From: a virus
Strand: one strand, 5' to 3'
Length of the DNA: 39,866 nucleotides
IMG/VR virus record: IMGVR_UViG_3300037245_001340
Coordinates: 1-39,866 of that record
In this document: positions 1 through 9,076 of the stretch, in pieces
Layout of the letters: every line of letters begins with the position of its first letter
How positions within the stretch are numbered: position 1 is the stretch's first letter
The notes under the pieces: model-generated
Database searches by the model: none
Seen by the model: only the letters and a program-made list of their open reading frames with translations
What the model was told of the DNA's origin: nothing
Made by a program: the position numbers and the translations under genes

Positions 1-356
1 ATGTGAAGCCCGCGCCGGGTGCATATACGCAACGAGAGATAACAGAGGGTACGGCTAACGAGGATATAGAGAACCTTGTCAATCTCGTCAAGGAAGATGT
101 TGAAAAGAGTAACCAGATAAATGCTGAAATAACGAGGATACAGGAAGAGGGTAAGAAGGCGGGGCTCACAGAGGAAGTATCCACCAACGCACCGCTACTC
201 ATACAGGGGATTGCGAATAGGCTGGAACGTGAGAACGTTGACCCTGTTGAATTTCTTAAAAAGATATCGCTTAAGAAAGAAAGGTTTGCCGATATTAAGG
301 CTTTAATCGAGAAAGGTAAGCAGGTTTTTCAGGCTGATATCAAAGAGCCAAAGAGA
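1..356. repeat. Left copy of the terminal overlap
   Basis: Aligned without gaps to 39511-39866. Positions 1-229 differ at 23 sites (17 of them between 149 and 229), all substitutions, several changing the protein (for example Arg to Leu at codon 228-230). Positions 230-356 are identical, exactly 127 nt. This marks circular closure of the contig through two sequence variants. Confidence 0.95.
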
Positions 357-3300
357 GTTGTTGCCCCTCGTGGTATGCTTACCATAGAGCAAGAAGCCTA
401 TACGATATCATTATTTGAGGAGGCCGACCTCTCTACCGTATTACACGAAGTCGGGCATATCGCGCTTAATGAATATACCAACCTTGAAACTCTCGGCCAA
501 GCCTCGGAGTCGCTTATCAATGACATGGGCGTTATCCGGGAATGGGTAGGCGCGGAGAAAGGGCAAGACTTTACTATAGACCAGCTAGAGCAGTTTGCAA
601 AGGGCTTTGAGGCATATCTCATGGAAGGCAAGGCCCCGACCTCAAGCCTTAGAGAAGCGTTTGAACGGTTTAAGCGATGGATGGTAGAAACTTACAAGAC
701 AGTAAAGGGCCTTGACGTTAAGCTCACCCCGAAGGTCAGGCAAGTATTTGACCGGATGCTATCGACCAATCTGGAAGTTGAGGCCGCCGCTGCCGAGGGT
801 GGGTTCATAGTAAAAACAAAAGAAGAGATGAACGCGCTCGGCATGACTAAGCCAGATCAGATATTTGCGACACGGCTCATGGAGATTGTAGACCAGAAAG
901 CGAAACGTAGGCTTGCGCGGGATCGGAACAAGGGCCTTGTAGAGAATAGGAAGACGTGGGCCGAGGAAGCAAGGAGAGAATTAAGGCGAGAGAATCCGGT
1001 TTATAATACGATAGACGAAATTATAAAAGAAGATCTTAGAATTGATCGTACAGAATTCATAGAAAGATATGGCGAAGAATCTTTAAAGCTATTGCCAAAC
1101 CAGAAAATATTAAAAAAGGACGGCGCACCCATTGATGAGGTGGCTATTTTCTATGGCTATACAGACAGCAACGCCATGATAGAGGCCTTTTTCGCAACTC
1201 CAAAGCTTACCGTTGCCGTCAACCAGCGCGTAGAAGAGAAGCAGGCCGCACACGACGCACAGTTCAGGGCAGAGGATTACTTTGTCGATCTCAAAGAATA
1301 CCGCGATTATCTTGGTGTGATGGCTCGATACATAGGCGGGAGAACTATTGACGAGGCCGCTGTCAATAAAGGCATACAGAGAAACATTAAAAAATGGGAA
1401 GATGAATCACGCGCTGAAGTCGAACTAATGAACGAAAATCGCGTATATGGTATAATCGATTCTATAATAAAAGAAAATGCAAGGCTTGATCGAGATGACT
1501 TTATAGATCGATATGGGAAGGAGGCTATTGGGCAACTACCCAATCAAAACGTTTTAATAAAAAATGGCGTTCCGCTCAATATAGCCGCCGAAAAATATAA
1601 TTATATAAACGCCGAAGCAATGATAAACGCTTTTTTTAGAACGCCTAATTTTTCAGAAGCGACAGCCGAACGAGTAAGGCTTAACAACGAAACGCCCGGT
1701 AAGCTTGCCGATAAAAGTTTAATCAAGGATATAACCGAACGTACACAGGAAAAGATAGGCGCATTCCAGCAAAGAAAGGCAAAGGCTTCTGTTGTTACAG
1801 AGGACACCATAAAAGACCTTGCACGCCGAACGATGGCCGCGACAACGGTAAGAGACGCGAGAAGGGTTGACAAGTATATGTCTGCCATGAAAAAGGCCGC
1901 GTCAGATGAGCGGAGAGCGATTTTAAGGAAGGATTGGGGTGCTGCATCTACCGCGAGTGAGTTAGCGCGGTTTAACTATGAAATGGCCGGTCTATCGGTG
2001 AAGGTACGCGAAGAGATTGACACGATACAGAAACGCGCTAAGAGAATCGGTAAGCCTAAGAAAAAAGAGCTTATTGATATTACGCATAAGGAAGCGATTT
2101 TACATCTTGTCAATAGGTATAATATTGCCTCATTAGTACCGACAGACGCACTGGTAACGCCTGATTACGCGGCACTATTTGCTGGTGACAATACATCAGG
2201 TAACGAAGATGGGCCGAGGGTTGATGACGGTATACCAGAGCCAGAGTTTTTAAGAAGTAACGTAAGAGACTTTAGAGATCTGACAACAGAACAGTTAAGA
2301 GAGCTTGACAATGCGATAAGATACCTTGAAAAAGTCGGGAATCTTAAGCATAAAAAAACATTGTCTGACGGCGTAACCCTGGTTCAAGATATTGCAGACG
2401 AATCCGTTGCTATCTTGGATACGATGAAAGTTCTTAAGGTTTGGGAAAAGGGCTCGATGATGCGCAGGTTGACTGACCCGGCTAGAAAGTTCTTTTCAAG
2501 GCCAGACAGTCTAACGTTCACCGCAAAGTCAGCTGATGGATATACGAATCTAGGTAAGGACGGGATTAAAGGCCCAATAGAGAGATGGGTGATTGACCGC
2601 ATAAAAGCCGCGCATAATGATATGATTATAAATGCTACAGAGATTAAAGAGATGATCGACCCGCATCTTGACCAGATAAGTAAGACGGTCAGAAAGTGGC
2701 ACAAAGAGTTTGGTAACAGAATAAAGATAGAGGGCGTACCTGTCCCGGAGCTCATGAGAGATATAGGGCAGACAACAGGCTGGAAGGCACAACAAATATT
2801 CGCGGTAGCTTTAAACACAGGTAATAAAGGGGACGCGAGTAACTATCAAAACTTATTAGCCGGATATCCTGATCTCACGCCGGGGATGGTTGATGCTATT
2901 CTGGAGATGTTGACCGTTGAGGACATGCGCGCGGTTCAAGGTATATGGGACGCAATGGAGTCGCTATTTCCTAAGACGAACGAGAAACACACCAATATCA
3001 AAAACTTTAATATGTCTAAGGTCCAGGCAACACCGTTTACCTTCAAGGGGGCGCAGTTTAAAGGCGGGTATTATCCTATAAGGCACGATAGAGAGCTGTC
3101 TTATTTGGTAGATGACAGGGGCAAGAAAACCGATCTCTTTGAAAGTGACGAGGCGGGGTTTACTACCCCATACGCTAAATCAGGCCATACTATAAAAAGG
3201 ATTAAGGGTGTAGCTTTACCGCTATTATTAGACCTTAGTGTAATAGATGCTCATTTCAGAGATACGTTACAGTATATCCATTTCTCGGAAGTGATAGCTG

Positions 3301-4502
3301 ATTCCGATAAAATAACAAGAAACGCATCGTTTAGAAGATCCGCAACAAAAGTACTCGGTAAAGACGTTTATAACACCATAAGACCGGCCCTAAAGCATAT
3401 TGCTAATCCGAGACGAGAAGGGCTTGACTTGCCGGGCGCGCGCGGTATCGAGTGGATGAGAGGCCTTTCAACCGCTTATATTCTCGCATGGAATACAGGT
3501 GTTGCTATTAAGCAGCCACTATCAACCTTTGGTGCTATCCGTGATATGGGTGCGAAAGCATACTTACAAGGCTTTGCCTCAACATTCACGTCTCCATCGA
3601 TCCATTATCAAAAGATGATAGAATTATCGTCTTACATGAAAGACCGCCTAACCTCATTCGATAGGGAGCTTAAATCTGCTTTTTTGAAGCTGTCAAGTGA
3701 ACAGAGAGGCGTTTATTTTGGCGACAAGAATGTGACGTGGCGGGATGTAGCAAACTTTGGATTTTGGCAAATAAGGATAGCAGACACAACAACAGTGCTT
3801 CCTATATGGAACGGGGCCTTTAACGATAAGCTAAATGCCGATCAGTCAAACTTGCAAGAGGCGATTAATTACGCTGATGATATTGTAAGAAATTCACAGC
3901 CGAGCGCGCAACCGCTTGATCTTTCCTCATGGCAAAGGGATGGTGGGGTTATAAGGCTGTTCTCTCAATTCCAGACCTTTACGGTCGGTAAGTATGGACA
4001 GAGGCAACGATTATTTTACAGAGCATGGCGCAACGGTACAGTATCGAACGTTGACTATGCGTGGTTTAACTTCATGGACGCCTTTGTGCCTTTGGTCGCA
4101 ATCAATCTTTTACAGGCCCTTATATGGGGTAATGATCTCGGAGACGAGGAAACGCAAAAAGACATGGTCATTGATGTACTTCAAAGCTGGGCCTTAATGG
4201 GCGTGCCTATATTAGGTCAAGTTGCCAGGTCAATACTTAGGTATGGCGATCCGTTCGACAGCCCGGTATTAGAAACAGGCAATAAGGCCGTTCGTGGTGT
4301 GGTAAGTGGCGCTAAAGGACTGGCAAACTTCGACGATAGAAGGGCGCGCGAGAAGGCCCTATGGGGACTTGCGCACGTAGCATCGATATTATCAAAAGTA
4401 CCAGTAGACAAAATGGTACAAAGGGCGAAACGTGGAGCAGAACAAGACAAAGGAGTGCCGGGCATAAAGTACTTAGTACCGGCACCACCTAGAAAACGAT
4501 AA
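1..4502 (+). CDS. Giant polyvalent/internal virion protein, C-terminal part (continues from 38001-39866)
   Basis: This is the downstream part of one very large gene; the frame is already open at the left edge and is the same frame that leaves the right edge, so the GTG at 3 is not a start. Joined across the circle the protein is about 2,003 aa. It carries HEVGH (full-length residues about 652-656), the zinc-binding motif of zincin metallopeptidases, followed by a conserved helical stretch containing FAKGFEAYL, as seen in phage large polyvalent proteins. A block of about 85 aa is duplicated at nt 990-1250 and 1434-1690. The C-terminal third is rich in hydrophobic helices. Its place after gp13/14/15-like genes equals that of T7 gp16, the ejected internal core protein. 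I infer it is injected with DNA and that the protease acts in the host or in virion maturation. I see no transglycosylase motif. Confidence 0.8.
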   Translation, partial: VKPAPGAYTQREITEGTANEDIENLVNLVKEDVEKSNQINAEITRIQEEGKKAGLTEEVSTNAPLLIQGIANRLERENVDPVEFLKKISLKKERFADIKALIEKGKQVFQADIKEPKRVVAPRGMLTIEQEAYTISLFEEADLSTVLHEVGHIALNEYTNLETLGQASESLINDMGVIREWVGAEKGQDFTIDQLEQFAKGFEAYLMEGKAPTSSLREAFERFKRWMVETYKTVKGLDVKLTPKVRQVFDRMLSTNLEVEAAAAEGGFIVKTKEEMNALGMTKPDQIFATRLMEIVDQKAKRRLARDRNKGLVENRKTWAEEARRELRRENPVYNTIDEIIKEDLRIDRTEFIERYGEESLKLLPNQKILKKDGAPIDEVAIFYGYTDSNAMIEAFFATPKLTVAVNQRVEEKQAAHDAQFRAEDYFVDLKEYRDYLGVMARYIGGRTIDEAAVNKGIQRNIKKWEDESRAEVELMNENRVYGIIDSIIKENARLDRDDFIDRYGKEAIGQLPNQNVLIKNGVPLNIAAEKYNYINAEAMINAFFRTPNFSEATAERVRLNNETPGKLADKSLIKDITERTQEKIGAFQQRKAKASVVTEDTIKDLARRTMAATTVRDARRVDKYMSAMKKAASDERRAILRKDWGAASTASELARFNYEMAGLSVKVREEIDTIQKRAKRIGKPKKKELIDITHKEAILHLVNRYNIASLVPTDALVTPDYAALFAGDNTSGNEDGPRVDDGIPEPEFLRSNVRDFRDLTTEQLRELDNAIRYLEKVGNLKHKKTLSDGVTLVQDIADESVAILDTMKVLKVWEKGSMMRRLTDPARKFFSRPDSLTFTAKSADGYTNLGKDGIKGPIERWVIDRIKAAHNDMIINATEIKEMIDPHLDQISKTVRKWHKEFGNRIKIEGVPVPELMRDIGQTTGWKAQQIFAVALNTGNKGDASNYQNLLAGYPDLTPGMVDAILEMLTVEDMRAVQGIWDAMESLFPKTNEKHTNIKNFNMSKVQATPFTFKGAQFKGGYYPIRHDRELSYLVDDRGKKTDLFESDEAGFTTPYAKSGHTIKRIKGVALPLLLDLSVIDAHFRDTLQYIHFSEVIADSDKITRNASFRRSATKVLGKDVYNTIRPALKHIANPRREGLDLPGARGIEWMRGLSTAYILAWNTGVAIKQPLSTFGAIRDMGAKAYLQGFASTFTSPSIHYQKMIELSSYMKDRLTSFDRELKSAFLKLSSEQRGVYFGDKNVTWRDVANFGFWQIRIADTTTVLPIWNGAFNDKLNADQSNLQEAINYADDIVRNSQPSAQPLDLSSWQRDGGVIRLFSQFQTFTVGKYGQRQRLFYRAWRNGTVSNVDYAWFNFMDAFVPLVAINLLQALIWGNDLGDEETQKDMVIDVLQSWALMGVPILGQVARSILRYGDPFDSPVLETGNKAVRGVVSGAKGLANFDDRRAREKALWGLAHVASILSKVPVDKMVQRAKRGAEQDKGVPGIKYLVPAPPRKR

Positions 4503-4515
4503 ACAGGAGATAATC

Positions 4516-5406
4516 ATGACAATAGCTGAAGCGACACCAATATTCAGATATGACGGGGATGACAATGCGACAAACTTCCCGTTCACCCAGATATTTTATG
4601 AGGATGATGATTTATTGGTAATACGTCTTGAGCTAGACGGTGTTACAGAAACCATCCTTGTAAAGGATGCGGATTATACGGTAAATGGTGTACTGACAAC
4701 ATCAGGTTCAGTTGACTACCCGATATCTGGCGATCCTCTTGCAACCGGCGAGCAACTTACCGTCCGAAGAATTACCGATAAAGATAGAGTTACTGATCTA
4801 CAAGGCATATTTAAGTTTAGTACAGTAAATAATGACGCTGACCGAGCCGTCGCAATGGCGCAGGAAGCCCTTGAACTATTAAGCCGTTGCGCCACGTTTA
4901 AGGCGAGTAACGGCGATACGCCCCCAACACTTGAGGCGCTTATGGTTGGTACCGGAGACGGGAACCACGCTAATCTTGACAAGCTCGCATACGCATTGTC
5001 CGGCCATACCGGTTTCATGGAGAACATTCACTTCCTTTTATTTGATCTGGTCGAGCTCAACACAGATTGCGCGGTTAACAACGTGGGGCTTAGAGTAGGG
5101 TTCCCTATGCCCTTTGACGGGACCTTCCTCCAGTCGGATACCATAAGACACCTATACGCCTTTAATGAAACGGCGGGGGTTACAGGCACAGCAACCGTTG
5201 ATATCCTTCTTAATGGTACGTCTATAATGACTACCGATAAGATAAGCATAGTCACAACGGAAAAAGACTCGTTCGTGGCTGGCACTCAACCGGTGCTAAC
5301 GACAACGGCGTTTTCTGCCGGTGATATTGTTCAGATAACCCAGCCCGCTATCCGCACGACTCCGGGTAAGGGGCTGTCATTATTAATGGCCGTAAGGCAA
5401 TCATAA
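4516..5406 (+). CDS. Tail fibre protein with T7-gp17-like N-terminal domain
   Basis: The protein has 296 aa. The first ~120 residues have the pattern of the T7-type tail-fibre N-terminal domain that docks on the tail: an early aromatic/acidic segment ending in TNFPFTQIF, a Y-x-V turn (DADYTVNG), and LTVRRITDKDRVTDLQG followed by a helix (AVAMAQEALELL) that resembles the family's ending. The rest is a short beta-rich region that does not resemble a long fibre shaft, so it probably acts as an adaptor for the receptor-binding proteins encoded just downstream. A good SD (AGGAGA) stands 5 nt before the ATG. The gene follows the giant internal protein by 13 nt and belongs to the late operon. The domain call rests on pattern recognition; the adaptor role is inference. 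Confidence 0.75.
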   Translation: MTIAEATPIFRYDGDDNATNFPFTQIFYEDDDLLVIRLELDGVTETILVKDADYTVNGVLTTSGSVDYPISGDPLATGEQLTVRRITDKDRVTDLQGIFKFSTVNNDADRAVAMAQEALELLSRCATFKASNGDTPPTLEALMVGTGDGNHANLDKLAYALSGHTGFMENIHFLLFDLVELNTDCAVNNVGLRVGFPMPFDGTFLQSDTIRHLYAFNETAGVTGTATVDILLNGTSIMTTDKISIVTTEKDSFVAGTQPVLTTTAFSAGDIVQITQPAIRTTPGKGLSLLMAVRQS

Positions 5407-5419
5407 GGAGATAAAATCG

Positions 5420-5638
5420 ATGGCATTACTAAAAGAAGCTAACAGAAGGGAAAAGGCCCAAGCGTTAAACGCTTATTTAACACAAGGTACAAACGCTATA
5501 AACCAGTTGAAAGGTATAAAGGCAGGGGTTTCAGCACTTAAAGATACGGTTATAGCTGACGATGATTTTGCTGTGGAAGACCAAACAGACGTGCAATCTG
5601 TTATTGACCAGCTATTAGCAGGGATCGCTTCAATTTAG
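5420..5638 (+). CDS. Small protein between tail fibre genes
   Basis: A 72-aa protein of unknown function. It is predicted to be almost entirely helical, with charged heptad-like stretches (KEANRREKAQALNAYL) and an acidic C-terminal half. An SD (AAGGAG) precedes the ATG at 9-10 nt. It sits 13 nt after the fibre base gene and 12 nt before the LamG gene, so it is co-transcribed with them. It could be a fibre chaperone or a short connector; nothing in the sequence decides this. Confidence 0.65.
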   Translation: MALLKEANRREKAQALNAYLTQGTNAINQLKGIKAGVSALKDTVIADDDFAVEDQTDVQSVIDQLLAGIASI

Positions 5639-5650
5639 AGGGGTAAGGAT

Positions 5651-6778
5651 ATGGCTTGGTTTAGCGCTAACTGGAAATACAGAGTAAAGCTGACCGTACA
5701 AAGCTCTAAAGTGGAGGCTACGGAAACAGATATTCCTGTATACGTCGATCTGTCCGATGCCGACTCAGATTTTTGGAGCAATGTAAAATCGGACGGCGGG
5801 GACCTTATTGTAACGATGGCTGATGGTATTACACAGCAAGCCATTGAGGTGGTAGCCATAGATACAGGCACTGATACGGGGGAGATACATTTCAAAGCGA
5901 GCTCCCTGAGTAGTGCAGTAGATACAGATTTCTACGTGTACTATGGTAATCCCGGGGCGTCACAACCAGCGGCTTCATCTACCTATGGATCTGAAAATGT
6001 ATGGCCGAGTAATCATAAAGGAGTGTGGCATCTAAACGAATCAGGGAACGGTGCTACTGATGAATTTTCTGAATCCACATCAAACGGAAATGATGGTACT
6101 GGTGGAGGTGGCACAGCGTCAAAAACCCCGGCGCAGGTTGACGGACAGATGGGTAAGGGGCAGCATGGTGACGGAACAGACGACTACATAGATTGTGCGA
6201 CATCTTCCGATTATCATTTTAATAGGAATGATACATATTCAATTTCTATGTGGGTTGATTTCGATGTCTTGGGCGCGTATGAGATGTTGTTGTCTCGTAT
6301 TATGGATGATGGCTCAACATACGCAGGTTGGGCGATATATAAAAGAGACGACAACAAGCTTGAGTGGCAAAACATATACCACTGGAGTACAGACAGATTA
6401 GCCGTCTACACTCGGCGTGACAACCTTTTCTCCTCTTGGCATCACGTAGTAACCACCTACAACGGTAACGGCGACGCGACTGGCGTTAAAATATATGTGG
6501 ATGGGGTTAATGAACAACTTGATATTAGATATGATACACTGACAAGCGACCTATCAGACACGGGCCGACCTCTAATGTTGACCGGGCGAGAAGTTGGTGG
6601 TGCGCAATGGAACCCACTGGACGGTAAAATTGATGAAGTGCGCATAACGAATGACGTGAAACCCCTTGATCTTATTCTTACAGAATATAATAATCAGAGC
6701 AGCCCGTCAACCTTCTACGCTTTTGGCGCACAAGAAGCGAGTCCGTTTACATTCTTGCCTAAATTAATACGTTTCTAA
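5651..6778 (+). CDS. DUF2341-LamG tail protein, receptor-binding candidate
   Basis: 375 aa. Residues ~8-115 fit DUF2341: a W-x-Y-R-V start, alternating strands, and an ending FYVYYGNPGASQP. Residues ~120-350 fit a LamG/concanavalin-A-like jelly roll: GVWHLNES, then a central YSISMWVDF strand, WHHVVTTYNG, VKIYVDGV and a final GKIDEVRI, which is the family's typical last strand. Such beta sandwiches usually bind glycans. The position at the end of the tail genes makes it the best candidate for the host-recognition protein. It ends at 6778, overlapping by 4 nt the end of the convergent amidase gene. An SD (GAGGGG) lies upstream. Domain calls come from motif recognition; receptor binding is inference. 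Confidence 0.8.
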   Translation: MAWFSANWKYRVKLTVQSSKVEATETDIPVYVDLSDADSDFWSNVKSDGGDLIVTMADGITQQAIEVVAIDTGTDTGEIHFKASSLSSAVDTDFYVYYGNPGASQPAASSTYGSENVWPSNHKGVWHLNESGNGATDEFSESTSNGNDGTGGGGTASKTPAQVDGQMGKGQHGDGTDDYIDCATSSDYHFNRNDTYSISMWVDFDVLGAYEMLLSRIMDDGSTYAGWAIYKRDDNKLEWQNIYHWSTDRLAVYTRRDNLFSSWHHVVTTYNGNGDATGVKIYVDGVNEQLDIRYDTLTSDLSDTGRPLMLTGREVGGAQWNPLDGKIDEVRITNDVKPLDLILTEYNNQSSPSTFYAFGAQEASPFTFLPKLIRF

Positions 6779-7245
6779 ACCATAGAGCCCAATAAATCGG
6801 CGAACTCATCGATCTTGTTAGAACCCATACACGCCCTGAAGAGATCCATATCCATAGCCGGGCAGGTCTTATTATTGTCAAGTTCGTAATGCCCTAATAT
6901 ATTCTCTACGCCGACATCGTACTTCTCCATCAGGTGCAGGCATAGCTTACGGGCGGACAATAGTTGCGCTTGGCTGAACTTACATTTACCGGTCTCTGGA
7001 TCAGGCTTACCGATTAAGCATATCCCTATCGAGTCGGTGTTATGGCCATATACGTGCGCTCCCATTTTTTCAACTGGCCTGCCTATCTCGATACCGCCGT
7101 CAAATAGTTCGTTCTTGCTGTACCTTATTACAAAGTGATAGCCGATGAGAGGCCACCCTCTTTGCCTGTGCCACTTGTCTATTATTACCGCCCCGCCGAA
7201 GTTACTTACCGAACAGTGCAATACTATCTCGTTAATTTTTCTCAT
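6775..7245 (-). CDS. N-acetylmuramoyl-L-alanine amidase (T7 lysozyme-like endolysin)
   Basis: 156 aa, the length of T7 lysozyme. It hydrolyses the amide bond between MurNAc and L-Ala in peptidoglycan. The zinc ligands of the Amidase_2 fold are visible: H10 (IVLHCS), H119 (ILGHYELD) and C128 (KTCPA). The catalytic pair of the family matches Y36 (IGYHFVI) and K126. There is no signal peptide, so release needs a holin or membrane damage. In T7 this protein also inhibits the phage RNA polymerase; no such polymerase is seen here, so lysis is the likely role. It is the last gene of the leftward operon and overlaps the preceding gene by 14 nt. SD GAGGAG lies 7 nt before the ATG. Confidence 0.92.
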   Translation of the reverse strand: MRKINEIVLHCSVSNFGGAVIIDKWHRQRGWPLIGYHFVIRYSKNELFDGGIEIGRPVEKMGAHVYGHNTDSIGICLIGKPDPETGKCKFSQAQLLSARKLCLHLMEKYDVGVENILGHYELDNNKTCPAMDMDLFRACMGSNKIDEFADLLGSMV

Positions 7246-7582
7246 CGGGTATCTCCTCGTATCCGTATTGTCTATAATATCTGTTTAATCCTAAAGCGTT
7301 ATCAATGGCGTGTTCTAATGTGTTACCATTAAAGTGTTGATATTTTATGTTAAATATCCCAAGATAAAAAGTAGAGTTTTCTGACTGATCCCCACACTCG
7401 CCCATATTAAAAGAAACGTAACTATCTTTTATGAAGTCTAGATACTCCGCGTCAGATAGCTTTGGTGTGTATTCTTTTTTATATATTTCGTGTAGCTCTA
7501 TTCGTAATTCTCTACCATGTTCTGCGGGAACAAAGCTAGACAATATACGCTTAATTTCTTTTATTCTATCAGCACTTTTCAT
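7232..7582 (-). CDS. Hypothetical protein, leftward operon
   Basis: 116 aa, not recognised. The N-terminal half is basic and helical (ADRIKEIKRILSSF). The centre holds a FYLGIFNIKYQHF strand region, and the C-terminus is tyrosine-rich (LNRYYRQYGYEEI). Its ATG shares one base with the stop of the upstream gene (TGATG), and its end overlaps the amidase gene by 14 nt, so translation is coupled on both sides. No membrane segment or metal motif is visible. Confidence 0.65.
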   Translation of the reverse strand: MKSADRIKEIKRILSSFVPAEHGRELRIELHEIYKKEYTPKLSDAEYLDFIKDSYVSFNMGECGDQSENSTFYLGIFNIKYQHFNGNTLEHAIDNALGLNRYYRQYGYEEIPDEKN

Positions 7583-8049
7583 CAGTCATCCCCCTTACAT
7601 CGCGCAAACAAGCCCTGCTTAATATTCTTCTTATGTGTCGCGACCTTCTCGTCAAAGTCAAGGTCTTTATCCTTCGCGATTAGCGTTGTCATCCCGCCAG
7701 TCATGCGCGATACCTCATCAACCGCCAGATCAATAACCTTGTTCTGCTCGGCGATCTCTTCAAGCGCATCCTTAAACGATTTATGAACCTCGTCGATCGT
7801 CATCTCTTTAGCTTCTCGGTCAATGCAGATAGGATCAGCGGTGAACGTCAACTCTATATCATGCACCATATCCTTTATATCGCTTATACCCACGCCAGCA
7901 TCACATATAGCCTTAAATATCTGATCTTTGTCCATGTCCAGTATGTCGGCCCGCTCTGGATATTTAAAAGGGAAGCATACGCCTCCCTGCCCTTTCTCCG
8001 CCCCCATCAATATTGCGTTTATTGTACCTGTTTTAGCGTCGATTATCAT
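7582..8049 (-). CDS. Hypothetical acidic protein, leftward operon
   Basis: 155 aa of unknown function. It starts MIIDAKTG and has a helical, acidic middle (EVHKSFKDALEEIAEQ) and a basic tail with CKGDD at the end. The start is supported by GGGAGG 8 nt upstream and by a TAATG junction with the preceding stop. It contains no obvious catalytic motif. It lies between a DUF5662-like gene and another unknown gene, all with 1-nt overlaps. Confidence 0.65.
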   Translation of the reverse strand: MIIDAKTGTINAILMGAEKGQGGVCFPFKYPERADILDMDKDQIFKAICDAGVGISDIKDMVHDIELTFTADPICIDREAKEMTIDEVHKSFKDALEEIAEQNKVIDLAVDEVSRMTGGMTTLIAKDKDLDFDEKVATHKKNIKQGLFARCKGDD

Positions 8050-8657
8050 TACCCGATCCTCCCGTTATTTTCTTTATGTAAATATTCCACGTTTAGTGTA
8101 TTCTCAATATGACAACGTGTCTGATGACTTAAAGACATACTTCTTTTGTTCTTTTGATACCATTCTCTTGTTTCGTGATATTTATCGTGTTTAGGACTGT
8201 TAAATCCTTGTGCTTTGCCTGCCCCTATCCAATCACATAACATTTCTTTTCCATATTTATCAGGCATATCAAACAGTTTAAATCCTCCGTTGTCCTCTGG
8301 TAACATCCACCATTGCCAATGATGCTTATTCCTTTTTTGATGTTTTAGCCATGCCATATCGAACATGTTAGGCTTTTCTCTAAAATCAGGACATTTAGGA
8401 GCCTGTTCTCCGCCGGCTATACCGGAAAAATTAATTCCACATTGTCCATGCCGTGATATTACATTCTGGCATTCATAACAGGTCAAGTCTTTTTTCTTGC
8501 CATAAAAAAACTTAGCATAAGCAACGAACTCCGACGGTAAAAGTTTGCTCAAGTCATGTACGATTCCTCTCCAATACAATCCCATCTTAAAACATTCTAT
8601 CATTACATACCACTTATGCCTGATGATATATTTTAGATATTTTAGATATTTTTTCAT
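8049..8657 (-). CDS. DUF5662-like protein with HD and Cys insert
   Basis: 202 aa. The pattern HKWYV, then VHDLSKLLPSEF (H34, D35), then AWLKHQKRNKHHW (H106, H112, H113) matches DUF5662, a phage and bacterial family whose paired HD and H-x5-HH residues look like a metal site. Its biochemical activity is not known to me. Between the two halves is an insert with CYEC, CG and CP cysteines (about residues 60-89) that could bind zinc. SD GAGGAGGG lies just upstream. The start overlaps the end of the DUF1064 nuclease gene by 4 nt (ATGA). Confidence 0.7.
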   Translation of the reverse strand: MKKYLKYLKYIIRHKWYVMIECFKMGLYWRGIVHDLSKLLPSEFVAYAKFFYGKKKDLTCYECQNVISRHGQCGINFSGIAGGEQAPKCPDFREKPNMFDMAWLKHQKRNKHHWQWWMLPEDNGGFKLFDMPDKYGKEMLCDWIGAGKAQGFNSPKHDKYHETREWYQKNKRSMSLSHQTRCHIENTLNVEYLHKENNGRIG

Positions 8658-9076
8658 TTAACCCTCCTCGGTCTATTATCGATCTCTTTTAATATTCGCC
8701 AGACACCCTTGACCTTATGCTGCATTGTCCATTTAAACCCCTTAAACCTCTCCGCGCAGGTCTTAAACTTCACGTTGGCCGATTCTCTCAAGTACCCCTT
8801 TACCTCAACGAACTCCTGCGATCCGTCTGGGTAGAGTAGTAAGAAGTCCGGCGTGTATGTCGTCTTTGGGGCTAACGTAAACCGTACCGCCTCGTAATGC
8901 CACTCTACGATCTCACCGGCGGCGACAAGTTGATTAAGGTGTTGCGCGTATTCAAGCTCCCATAGGCTCCTATATGGTGCGTATGGAGCGGCCTTCTTTT
9001 TCTTGTTGTCTTTACCGGGAGAACCTTTACCCATGCGCTCTAAGAGCTCTTTGTATTCTTCTGGGGTGTACTTCAT
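8654..9076 (-). CDS. DUF1064-type PD-(D/E)XK nuclease (Holliday resolvase-like)
   Basis: 140 aa. It shows the nuclease core PD-x(n)-E-x-K: YTPDF with D77 and FVEVKG with E91 and K93, preceded by an acidic helix (SLWELEYAQHL, about residues 37-47). Together with the length this is the DUF1064 family, found in phage recombination regions and proposed to act on branched DNA. It lies downstream of the exonuclease, Sak4-like and SSB-like genes of the same operon, which fits a resolvase or end-processing role. Both ends overlap neighbouring genes by 4 nt. The N-terminus is lysine-rich, perhaps for DNA contact. Confidence 0.8.
   Translation of the reverse strand: MKYTPEEYKELLERMGKGSPGKDNKKKKAAPYAPYRSLWELEYAQHLNQLVAAGEIVEWHYEAVRFTLAPKTTYTPDFLLLYPDGSQEFVEVKGYLRESANVKFKTCAERFKGFKWTMQHKVKGVWRILKEIDNRPRRVK

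Noticed and set aside
3-356. GTG at position 3 as the start of the left-edge gene
   Set aside because: The same frame is open upstream in the right-end copy back to the ATG at 38001, and there is no SD.
2384-2818. Long antisense frames opposite the giant gene and other late genes
   Set aside because: No SD, unlike composition, and fully overlapped by well-supported genes; they are shadows of the coding strand.
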